From contig NC_051107.1 of the NCBI RefSeq assembly GCF_901709675.1, forward strand, positions 7,008,001 to 7,072,000: DNA of 64,000 nt, written 5' to 3'. Below are positions 39,175 to 54,417 of the stretch, piece by piece; within the stretch, counting starts at the first letter, position 1; the number at the start of each line of letters is the position of its first letter. The stretch is from Syngnathus acus (Eukaryota > Chordata > Actinopteri > Syngnathiformes > Syngnathidae). Below the pieces are notes generated by a model. The model was not told the DNA's origin, made no database searches, and was given only the letters and a program-made list of their open reading frames with translations. Both the position numbers and the translations under genes were made by a program.

Positions 39175-39690
39175 CAATCAAAAAGGCCTGCAATGCCTTC
39201 CTTTTCTCTCATTGAGCAAATATATAACAGTGGGGCTGCCAGAACGTGTATATTACGAAGAAAGCTTAACGTGGTTCAATGAAGCTTTCTTTCATAATGG
39301 AGCGATTGGTCGTACTTTGTCAGCATTAAGCCACGTTACGTCTGTTGACATTGATCAAACATTTTAGTGTCCCCAGTCACGTGTCCACTTGCGAAAGTTT
39401 GCTATCTTCCACGTTGACTTCTCTGCTACTTGTCAATCTCCCGACACAACTCAAATGACAAAAAGGGAAGCATTTTATTGAACGTGTCTGTCGGTCACTC
39501 ACGGCCAGAACGCCGTCCTCGCTGATGACCAGATAGCCGAGCTGGTCCGGAATCCGCTCCAAACCCGCAGTCAGCGCTGCGGTCGTCTGCAACGACCCAG
39601 TGGACATGAAATGAGGCACGGCGACCCACTTGGCCGTTCGAGTGTGACATGAAACGCACAAGAATGACTTTCGGCTGGCAAACTCACCAT
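38825..39690 (-). CDS. lamtor4: LAMTOR4, Ragulator complex subunit
   Basis: Four exons: 39690-39688 (ATG only), 39586-39503, 39099-38982 and 38922-38825. They give 100 aa against 99 in human. The sequence contains [51 protein letters not shown] and [12 protein letters not shown], matching LAMTOR4 end to end. It is a roadblock-fold subunit of the pentameric Ragulator that anchors Rag GTPases and mTORC1 to lysosomes. The first coding exon supplies just the start codon, directly followed by gtgagt. Confidence 0.95.
39117..39172. repeat. (CA)n microsatellite in lamtor4 intron 2
   Basis: About 27 CA units on the plus strand, just upstream (minus-strand sense) of lamtor4 exon 3. Confidence 0.97.
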
Positions 39691-40073
39691 CCTTGCTTCC
39701 GTGTCCTATTTACAAATCCACGACGACGTGGGCCCTGTCCAAACCCTCGCAAGTCCCTTGCATGCGTGCCTCAATCGCGCGCTTCCGTCCGGGCTGCGAG
39801 TGCGTAGTGTGTCCAAATTCACCCAAGTCCTTTCCCGCCGTTGTTATACACTTGATCGATGCGCCCTCAGCGGAAGTGTACTAGCCGCACTTCATTGCGG
39901 ACTGAAGCAAAACACTGGCGACGTTCGGTAAAATCCCCGTTCCTGTTTAAAAATGATTTCAAGCAGCAAAACTGCCCAAATAAAAAGGGCCGGTCGGCGC
40001 CATGTTTGATGACACAGATCCGAATGGCGGCAAGTCGGTGACGTGACAAGCACTATCCAAAGAGCTGGTAGCT

Positions 40074-40175
40074 TAAGATCAGGGGATGCTTTGAGAATAA
40101 TTGTCAATTTTTGTCTATGTGAAGCCCTTTGAGACTACTTGTGATTAAGGGCTATACAAATCAACTTGACTTGAC
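40074..40175 (+). mobile_element. Short interspersed element, LINE-tail type, copy 2
   Basis: About 100 bp almost identical to 22165-22277, with the same CTTGACTTGACT tail. It lies in the gap between lamtor4 and atp6v1f. Confidence 0.75.
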
Positions 40176-40385
40176 TGCAGTTTTCGCACACTTGTATGCG
40201 CAAACACTTCTCCAAAGTGCGCACTTTACTGGATAGAGTGCGAGTATTTGGTGGTGACACGTTTGGGTTGGTTTACTTGACCGCGAGTGCTTTGCCCCAG
40301 AGTTGATGCTCCCTTCAAGTGGTATGGGAAAGATGAACATTTCCACTTGTGAAGTGGAAATTACGAGTGCATTGTGTTCAAGTTA

Positions 40386-40490
40386 GGGGTGTAAATCGCG
40401 GGTTTTGCGATACGATATTTGCCGATATCTTAAAGCCTGCTGTGATTCATTCACGATACATCACGATATAGTGCTCCACGATCGATATTT
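40386..40490. mobile_element. Possible hAT-type terminal fragment
   Basis: It begins TAGGGGTGTAAATCGCGGG and continues through CGATACGATAT and CACGATACATCACGATATA phrases typical of fish hAT ends. No opposite end was found, so this is a weak call. Confidence 0.35.
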
Positions 40491-40894
40491 TTATTTTATT
40501 TTTTTAAATAAAAAATATAGAACAATATCCTGATTTATAACAATTCATACGCAAAATCAACAAGGTACTGCAAACTCTTTATTTAGGAAATTACAAGAGT
40601 ATTGTAGTATACAAAGTGCTTATTTTAACACTGAACTTGATTCCTATATTTTTTCTCATATAAGTAAAGAAAAATGAATATTCTTTCTTTTTTTGTAATA
40701 CCATTAACTTTAAAGTGCATTACTGAACTATTTATTTACAATAATTTTAATTGTCCGTTGAGCCATCTTTTCTTTGGAATCCAAAGTGCTTCCAAACGAA
40801 TGACTTGAAGCCCAAAGGGGAGCGAATTTCCTCGTCTTCTTGGACACTAGCCATAGCACCAGCCCAGGAGCCACGTAGTTGTCGGCTCCCCTTT

Positions 40895-41213
40895 CACTTT
40901 TAAAGATTAAAAGATTAAAGTCCCAATGATTGTCACACACACATCTGGGTGTGGTGAAATTTGTCCTCTGCATTTAACCCATCCCCATGTGATTTTAATC
41001 CATCCCCTGGGGGAGAGGGGAGCAGTGAGCAGCAGCGGTGCCGCGCTCGGGAATCATTTGGTGATCTAACCCCCCAATTCCAACCCTTAATGCTGAGTGC
41101 CAAGCAGGGAGGCAATGGGTCCCATTTTTATAGTCTTTGGTATGACCCGGCCGGGGTTTGAACCCACAACCTTACAGTCCCAGGGCGGACACTCTACCAC
41201 TAGGCTACTGAGC
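40895..41213 (-). mobile_element. tRNA-derived SINE
   Basis: On the minus strand the head reads GCTCAGTAGCCTAGTGGTAGAG and then GGTTCAAACCCCGG, good RNA polymerase III A and B boxes about 40 bases apart. The conserved body includes a CAGTGAGCAGCAGC phrase common in teleost genomic sequence. The tail reaches the A/T-rich run near 40900. Confidence 0.8.
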
Positions 41214-41536
41214 ATTTACTGTCGGGTGTTTTATTCCTTGTTTTTATATTACCCAATTAAAACATAGAAATCAGACATTTGGTTAACTGCTTTATATGAC
41301 AATATGTATGTGTTGTACGTTGTTATATGAGTTGGTGTCCCCCAAAATAACAAATGTCGGCATAACGAATTTCTTTTTCAACCTTTTATTCAAACACAAA
41401 CACATTCGGTATAATAACACCATCAACTACAATCAGACAAATACAAAATTAAAACATCAATGTCGGCATAACGTGTGTCGGCTGGCATAGCAGCAACGCT
41501 GTCTGTCACTCACTCGTGAATCTTCGCGAACGAACC

Positions 41537-42030
41537 TGAAAATGGCGGTGTACCTAATAGAGTGTCCGAGTGACGTCACAGATCAAACAGCCAATCAGAT
41601 GTGGGAGTGAGGGCGGGTGTGGCACTTTTCACTTTCCGTGAAGCTTTGACCATGATTTTTCCCTAATGAAGTGGCCTGTGATGAGGTACACCTGACAATG
41701 ACGGTGCACCTAATGGAGTGTCCGAGTGACGTCACGGATCAAGCAGCCAATCCGAAAGTGGGGGTGAGGGCGGGTGTGGCACTTTTCACTTTCCGTGAAG
41801 CTTTGACCATGATTTTTCCCTAGGTAAGTGGGTATGAAGTGGCCTGTGGACAGGTGCAAATGAAAATGGCGGTGTACCCAATGGAGTGTCCGAATGACGT
41901 CACAGGTCAAACAGCCAATCCGAAAGTGGGGGTGAGGGCGGGTGTGGCACTTTTCACTTTCCGTGAAGCTTTGACCATGATTTTTCCCTAATGAAGTGGC
42001 CTGTGATTAGGTACAAATGAAAATGGCGGT
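41537..42030. repeat. Promoter-like ~160-bp tandem repeat, about 3 copies
   Basis: Each unit contains AATG(G/A)CGGTG, then TGACGTCA (41571-41578, 41727-41734, 41895-41902). About 13-18 bp further comes CCAAT (41591, 41747, 41915), then GGGCGGGTGTGGCACTTTTC and CCATGATTTTTCCCTA. Spacings are 156 and 168 bp. A fourth copy starts at about 42015 and stops early. The array lies 0.3-0.8 kb upstream of atp6v1f. Confidence 0.85.
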
Positions 42031-42151
42031 GTATGCACTGATTCTAAAGATTCAGTTCACTTAAAAAAAACTGGAATGCACCTCACTATATCGTACGTAT
42101 GGCATGTGTGTCTCTGCTCGTGCAGGCAATCCACGACAGGGGGCGCTGATT

Positions 42152-42295
42152 AGCTCACGTCACATAATCTGCGACGGATGTGCAGTTCAGCTGACCGTCA
42201 CATGATCTGCGACGGATGTGCAGGTCACCTGACCGTCACATGATCTGCGACGGAAGTGCTGGTCAGCCGACCGTCACGTAATCTGCAGCCGATAG
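42152..42295. repeat. 38-bp tandem repeat just upstream of atp6v1f
   Basis: TCTGCGACGG or its variant recurs at 42168, 42206, 42244 and 42282, exactly 38 bp apart. CTGACCGTCACATGA lies between copies. The array ends about 55 bp before the atp6v1f start codon, so it probably overlaps the core promoter or 5' UTR. Confidence 0.85.
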
Positions 42296-42350
42296 CTAGT
42301 CATTTTGGGAACCGCTTGTTTGTCGCCTTTGCCATCTTCGTTTTTGCGCG

Positions 42351-43490
42351 ATGGCCGGCCGCGGGAAGCTGATCGCCGTGATCGGCGACGAAGACACTTG
42401 CACCGGATTTCTCCTCGGCGGCATCGGCGAACTCAACAAGAACCGAAAACCGAATTTCTTGGTGGTGGAGAAAGACACGAGCATCACGGAGATCGAGGAG
42501 ACCTTCAAGTAAGCGCTGCATTTAGTCATTTGATCGACGATGACGTGCTTTTGGCGTCGTCGGCATGAAACTGAAGTAGAATAATGCGACTGGTTTTGGT
42601 TTGAAGCGGCCAAACAATTTGCACGCACGCCTGTGGAATGAGAAGCGTGTTGCCTTTTTCGGATACTTTTAATCACATTGAACGTCGTTCGTGTATCCCC
42701 CGAAATACTGTCAGGTAGAAGTTGTCCGTGACTAAAATGTCAATGACATTGCGACCAAAATGTTGTCTTTCTTCATCAGAGGCCCAAACCGTCTACTTAG
42801 ACACAGCTATTGATGGATGCACGTACTTGAACATCCAAGGCGAAACACTTTTTAGTTATTTTTATTTTTTATCATAACCTATCTTAGATTAAAAAAAACA
42901 AACGAAAAACGTTCAAACATAAAATATTATTAAGACCAAATTTTGGGAAGCACTATAATGATGCAAGTAGCAAAAGGAAAAAAAAAAAAAGCAAACATCA
43001 GTAGTAATACTTTTGACGATGATGCTAGCAATCCAGCAATCGTTGAATGTAAAAATGGAAATCGAGACTGGGTTTCCTAATTCGAGTCAACATGTAAACA
43101 TTTGACTGCGGCTCTGCTCCAGCAGTACATCAATGTCATTTTGCAGCAAGAGGTGGCTTGTTACTCAAATCTCTGCTTGTTTTGTCGTCATTGTTTATTC
43201 TGTGACTCAACGGCCCTCGCTGCCGACCCCATTGGCTCCTTGTAAAGTGACAAAGTACATGTACATTTCTTTTTTCGTGGTGCGTCAGGGGCTTCCTGGC
43301 TCGCAACGACATCGGCATCATCCTCATCAACCAGTTCATCGCCGAAATGATTCGCCACGCCATCGACGCCCACATGCAGTCCATCCCGGCCGTGCTGGAG
43401 ATCCCGTCCAAGGAGCATCCCTACGACGCTTCCAAAGACTCCATCCTTCGGAGGGCCAAGGGCATGTTCTCGGCCGATGACTTCCGATAA
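42351..43490 (+). CDS. atp6v1f: V-type ATPase V1 subunit F
   Basis: Two coding exons, 42351-42508 and 43289-43490, give 119 aa, the same as human ATP6V1F. Key stretches are [55 protein letters not shown] and the end [13 protein letters not shown]. Subunit F sits in the central stalk of the V1 rotor with subunit D and couples ATP hydrolysis to proton pumping into lysosomes, endosomes and secretory vesicles. The upstream DNA is occupied by two tandem arrays that contain CRE and CCAAT elements. Confidence 0.97.
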
Positions 43491-44113
43491 AATATAACCG
43501 ACCCTGCGACGCTCCCATATTTGGTCCTTCTGGTCCCCGGAGCTAAAGTGTGCTCGTTTCGTCATGTGTTGTGTTATAAATGACCACGATAAAGTCTGAT
43601 CAAAATGGTGACTTTGGTCTCACTTGTGGATATTCTCCTTCATTTTGTTCGCAGGGTATGAATAGACGGCAGTCGGACCCCGCTTACCTTCGGAGACGTA
43701 GCAATGCGTCGTTGCTATTGAAACGCAAAAGGTCTCTCTCCCCCGGCATACCGTAAGCGGGAGAGCCTCGTCATGGCCCGTGAAAGTCCAACAAGCGCGT
43801 CGGGTCCTCCTTCCCCTCGTCTCGTCCTCAGCTCACAGGCCCGGACCTATTGTTTCCGGACATTTCCGGCCTGGCCGCGTCCATCGTTCGCACGATATTA
43901 TCCCGACTCGCGGCGTGGCTTCGGTGTACAGCCTCGAACGGAAGCGGCTCGCTAAAGTTTTTGCTTTTGTTTAGTTTGAGCCGACGTCGGGAAGAAAACG
44001 AGCGAGATATCCATGTCGCTCCCGAGAACAAATATTGACTCTGTGACCTTTGGCCCGGCGGCAGACCTACGATAAGCTCAGAACACGTGATGGCGCCAGC
44101 TCAGGCGCTGGTG
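43491..44113. other. Gap between atp6v1f and the peptide gene
   Basis: Contains the atp6v1f 3' UTR and upstream sequence of the next gene. I see no exon in it. Confidence 0.4.
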
Positions 44114-44120
44114 TATAAAA
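44114..44120 (+). promoter_or_regulatory. TATA box of the secreted-peptide gene
   Basis: TATAAAA about 60 bases upstream of ATG 44175, which places the transcription start near 44145 and a short 5' UTR. It is the only clear TATA box I noticed next to a coding start in this window. Confidence 0.7.
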
Positions 44121-44174
44121 GCCCGAGGGTCGTCGGCTCCGTTCCACGCAGACTCGCGCCCCGCTGCCGGAGCT

Positions 44175-45089
44175 ATGAAGTGGCCACTGGTGTTGGCAAC
44201 CGCCATGACGTGCCTTTCGGCTCAGCCGCCTCGACGCTTGACCAGGTGACGCCGGACGTTAGGAATGAGAGCTGCTCGCTCAAAGCGGGCTGACTGGCCT
44301 TTTTCTTCTTCACAGAGATGCCGAGACTCGACGGCTGCCAAAGCAAAACGAAACGCGGTCAGTTCACGTTCCGTCATCTTGCGAGAATGTCAACCAGACA
44401 CTTGCGGGGTCAATGGAAGTCACACTCGTGCACCGTGCAGACAACCGAATCCCAAAGTAAACCTTGAGCAAATGTTTATTTTTTTATTATTCGACCCCCG
44501 ACGCACGCCCCGTGCGGCCCTCGCAGCCTCGTCACTTTAACTCTGCCAAAATGTTATGCAAGCAGCGATTTTGCACCCCCCCCACCCCAACCCTCGGTGA
44601 AGGCCTTTGCACTCAGGCCTCGCTGGATGCACAGTATTCACACAAAATAGTTGCCTCGATTCAGCCGATTACGACCGGGTGGCTGTGGCTTCGGAGCGAT
44701 CGGCACCACCGACTCGCAACTCGCTTGCTTCTTTTATCCTCAGCAACTCATCAAGCTTGATGAGCGTCACGTCAAACGCGACCTCCGATGACACGTCGAA
44801 GCTGACGTCGCGGGACACATCCGCGACTCCGTGGCTCATCTTCAACTCGACGTCAAACGAAAGTGGGCGCCTTTACGAGTGAGTCGAAAGAAATGTTGCA
44901 CATTTGCCCTTTTGGTTCCCGTTTGTGGCCGTCTTGGAAAGTCACCGATTGACTGGCACCAGGCAGGTCGCTTCCATGGGCTGTATGCTGCCCACCTGCT
45001 CCGTCACAGATCTCGGGTCCAAGCTTCAAGTCGGGGACGAAACGGCAGGCGGCTCCACGCTCGACCCGGAAGGGTTTGGGAAGAAATGA
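44175..45089 (+). CDS. Putative amidated peptide precursor, adrenomedullin/CGRP-like
   Basis: Three exons, 44175-44245, 44744-44878 and 44963-45089, have matching phases (2, then 2, then 1 base to complete) and give 110 aa. Exon 1 encodes a signal peptide (MKWPLVLATAMTCLSA). Exon 2 is Ser/Thr/Asn-rich with NSSS, NATS, NSTS and NESG sequons. Exon 3 ends the protein with GCMLPTC, a six-residue disulfide ring, then SVTDLGSKLQ, and the last residues are DPEGFGKK, an amidation signal. Ring size, the C-x-L-x-T-C-x-V pattern and the Gly-basic-basic end recall adrenomedullin/adrenomedullin-2 and CGRP, but the body is shorter and a Phe-amide would be unusual for adrenomedullin. No dibasic site precedes the ring; the nearest basic residue is Arg in SGRLYEQ. 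It lies between atp6v1f and irf5. The three-exon model is inferred from splice phases and needs transcript support. Confidence 0.5.
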
Positions 45090-45856
45090 CGCCGGGCGAC
45101 CTGCTCCCCCCCCCCATCTTTGAGTCGTGTGTTTTGCTTGCACAGTTGGCTCAGTGATGTTTTGTGCATTGGAAACTGTTTGCTGCATGGCCATTGATTG
45201 ATTGATTGATTGGTTGGTTAATTGATTGATTGATTGATTGATTGAAGCGCTCCGTGCCAAGTTGATTTGATCCTCAAGTCACCTCCACCATAGTGTGCGT
45301 GCTTTGTGGAGAAATGGAGGCATCGCTAAGAGCTGGTTACTAAATGTGAAATAGTAGAACATTGAAATAAACACAAAACAAGGCAGAAAGATCCTGGTTG
45401 ACATTTTTAACGCTTGCAAACATCTGAGGACCTCTTCAAGCAAGTCATGCCCACGGAAGGGGGGGGCGGAAGGCTCAGCCAATCGGAGAGCTGCCACAGG
45501 ACAAGGAAGGGCTCCAGAGAGGGGGAAAGTTGCTGACAGCGAGAGCGGCAGCAGCAGCAGCAGCGGCGGCAGGACTTTGGGAAAGCGCGTCTCAAGTAGC
45601 ATCTCGGCACCAGGACGACGGCAGGTGAGCTCAGACACCTTTTCCGGTCCATCAGCTCAGCCTGATACTGAAGCGCAATGCCTTCTAAAAGTATCGTGGC
45701 ACATTCTGCGCTTAGGGTGTCACTTCCTGAAGTAAAGGGGGGAGGGAGGTGATATGATGTGAAACTTCAGCGCAGTAAAAGCCAAACAAACCTCTTCAGG
45801 ATCAGCATGAGCAGCTGATGACTGACGACCGCCCTCCCTCCCTCCCTTGCGAGATC
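45090..45856. other. Peptide-gene 3' UTR and irf5 upstream region
   Basis: An ATTG repeat lies at 45190-45243 and an AATAAA signal at 45366-45371 that could end the peptide-gene transcript. A CAGCAG/CGG-rich stretch at about 45540-45575 is probably part of the irf5 5' region. No further exon supported. Confidence 0.45.
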
Positions 45857-48097
45857 ATGAGCGCGCAGGGCCGGAGAGTGCGCTTGAAGCCTTGGCTCGT
45901 GGCTCAGGTGGACAGCGGCCGTTTCCCCGGCCTCCATTGGGTCGACTGGGAGCGCCGACTCTTCCAGATCCCCTGGAAGCACGCCGCGCGCAGCCTGCCG
46001 ACGACGCATCAAGAGGAAAGCTCCATCTTCAAGGTCTGACTAACTCCGGCTGGCACGCTGTCGTTTGTGCTCGCTTTGTCATGCGTCTGAGTTGAAAGGG
46101 AGCTCGACGGCATGAAAGGACAAGTTTCACTTCTCTTTCTTTGAGCGTCAACTTCCTGTTGGACTGAAACCGCCGAGGCCATGGCACAATGTGATGTGAG
46201 ACGACTTCCTCTTCACCCGTCCAGGCGTGGGCGCTGGAAACGGGCAAATTTCAGGAAGGTGTGGACGAGGCCGATCCGGCCAAGTGGAAAGCAAACCTGC
46301 GCTGCGCGCTCAACAAGAGTAAAGAGTTTCGGCTCCACTTTGACGGCACCAAAGAGACGCCCCTGCAGGCCTACAAAATCTACCAGCTTGTAGACTCAGG
46401 TCAAGTCTTGCTTTGCTCCAGGCTTCCTTTTTCCATGTCATTTTTGCGTGCTCCAGGGAGGCTTCCTTCCTTTTTCAACCTTCTTTTTGCATACTTCAGG
46501 CTTCTTTTTTCAACCTTGCCTTTGCTTTCAGATGCTGCCGCCGCCGCCGACGAGGTAACGGCACGTCGTGAATGAAATTCATGTTCTTCACTTCCCTAAC
46601 GTGGAAATTGCCTTTCAGATGCCAAACGTGACAGAGCTGACCATCGGTACGTCAAGTCGGCCATGAGCGCCCTTTCGGTTGTCAGATGTTTCGGGATCTT
46701 TTCAGACGCCGGGATCTGCCGCCCGGCCTCTTCCGTGTCCGTCCTGCCGCCGCACGGTGATGCCAACCGCTTCCGGGTATCCGCCGTCGCCTCCGAACTC
46801 CCTCGGCAGGACTTCCAAATATTTGATGAGGTCGACCGCCCGGAGGTGAGCAACGAGGTCCGGGCTCAAGTGGACTCTGCAAACCTGCTCGCCAGCATAC
46901 CGTGTGAGTGACTGACGATGCCCCGTGACGTTTACGCCGCGAAGCCGACGCAGCAGTGTCCTCATTTGTTTTTGCGCTGCCGCAGCAACAGATCTGGATC
47001 TGAAGTTTCAGTACCGCGGCCGCTCCGTGGGTTCGCTGACTGTCAGTAGCCCCCAGGGCTGCCGGCTTTTCTACGGCCAGCTGGGGCCCGACCCGCGGCA
47101 AGTGGACCTGTTTGGACCCGTCGACCTGCAACAGGTTTCCTTCCCGGGGACTTCGGAGATCCTGAGCCAGAAACAGCGCCAATTCACAGAGGCCCTGCTG
47201 AGCGTGATGGATCGCGGACTCATCCTAGAAATCTGGGAGCAAGACATCTACGCTGTCCGCCTCTGCCAATGTAAGGTGTACTGGTCTGGACCGGGCGCAC
47301 CCCATCAGGGTGGGCCCAATCAGTTGGAGAGGGAGAGGAGGGTCAAAGTGTTCAGCCTCAACGACTTCCTCCAAGGTGACAAACGCAAGTCTTGAACTAG
47401 TGATTGCTGCGCCGCTTCTTTGCCGAAGAGGAACGGATAAAAATACAAATGATTGTGTCCAGGACTGATCTTGTACCAGAAGGGCGAGGCTGGGAATTCC
47501 CCCCCTTACGAGATCTGTTTCTGCTTCGGGGAGGACTGGCCCGATGACCAGAAACCAAAAGAGAAGAAACTCATTGTGGTTCAGGTCAGTGAGAGACTGT
47601 CTGGAACTGCTGGGATCGCTTGCATTATTCTTCTGTTTGTTCTAGGTTCTATCCAATGGCAGGGCCAATGCTCCGCAATCAGTCACGCTGAAGGAAAGCT
47701 AAGCCTAGCTAAACTAAGATAAGATACGCTAAGCTAAATTAAGATGAGCTAAACCAAGCTAAACTATGCTAAGATAAGTTAGCCCAGTCATCCATTTTCA
47801 TTAGTATACATTTTCGTTTCTAGCCACAAAGAGGTATCATTTCATGACTGAGACTCAGAACCAGGTTGAGTTTAGTTGAGTACCATATTGTACTTTTCAC
47901 ATGCAATTGTTTTGCCTCTTATTCAGGTGGTTCCGGTAGTGGCTCGAATTCTAACAGAGATGTTCTCAGGTGAGCACAGCTGGTCCATTGATAGCATCCG
48001 CCTGCAGATCTCCAACCCGGATGTAAAGGACCAGACAGTGGAGCAGTTCAAAGAGCTCCAGAGACTCCTGCAGAGTCAAAATCTCCAAGGACCCTGA
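45857..48097 (+). CDS. irf5: Interferon regulatory factor 5
   Basis: Eight exons (45857-46033, 46225-46399, 46532-46554, 46619-46646, 46706-46903, 46986-47375, 47463-47584, 47927-48097) join to 427 aa. The N-terminal IRF DNA-binding domain shows the tryptophan repeat ([43 protein letters not shown]). The C-terminal IAD/SMAD-FHA domain shows [47 protein letters not shown] and [19 protein letters not shown]. These match IRF5 better than IRF6. IRF5 is activated downstream of TLR/MyD88 by phosphorylation near its C-terminus, moves to the nucleus and induces inflammatory cytokines. The linker is shorter than in human. Its position next to tnpo3 is the vertebrate order. Confidence 0.95.
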
Positions 48098-48752
48098 ACT
48101 GCCGCTATCCCCCGACAAGCGCCACTCACAGCCCCCCGCGCCTGATTCAAACTAGGAGATCCATCCGTACCACTCATTCTTTGCAAGATAGTGCATTTGG
48201 ATTTGTGTGTGTTTATTTGTGCATCAGGTCGATGTTCATTTCAAGATCTGATTCTGCAACTCAATACACTCTTTGGCTTTTATTGACATGACTGTCTTGC
48301 CTCATTTGGACTTAAAGCATGCAGGAATATGTAAGTATACATATGTATACATATGTATGCATGTAAGTATATACATGTATACATACTATGTATGCATGTA
48401 AGTATATACATGTATACATATGTATGCATGTAAGTATATACATGTATACATATGTATGCATGTAAGTATATACATGTATACATATCTATGTGTGTATATG
48501 TATTTATATATGTATACGTATGTAAATATGTATGTATGTATGTATGATCGTATCGTATGTGTGTACAGAAATGTTTCCGGTGCGACCGAGCAGAGCGGAA
48601 CTAATGTTACGGTTGGAGTTTGAGGCCGGACGATCAGTTGAGTTACACGCGGGAAACCCGTGTGAGATGGCGCTCGGCACGCACACCATCTAGAATTTGT
48701 CAACAAGCGCGTCGTTTGTCGCCTTTTGTGCTCGCCGCTTCGGATCCGAGCA
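48098..48752. other. irf5 3' region and tnpo3 promoter gap
   Basis: Holds the irf5 3' UTR, an AT-rich minisatellite (48325-48545) and short GC-rich DNA upstream of the tnpo3 start. No other exon. Confidence 0.5.
48325..48545. repeat. AT-rich 32-35 bp minisatellite
   Basis: ATGTAAGTATATACATGTAT recurs at about 48361, 48396, 48428 and 48460, with degenerate TATG flanks on both sides. The sequence is largely self-complementary (TATACATGTATA), so it may form cruciforms. Confidence 0.85.

Positions 48753-54417
<5,665 letters not shown>

Noticed and set aside
44316-44459. Possible extra exon of the peptide gene (reads DAETRRLPKQNETRSVHV after a good acceptor)
   Set aside because: The frame ends at TAA and no convincing donor returns the frame to the next exon, while direct splicing 44245 to 44744 keeps phase. 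It could be a short alternative isoform.
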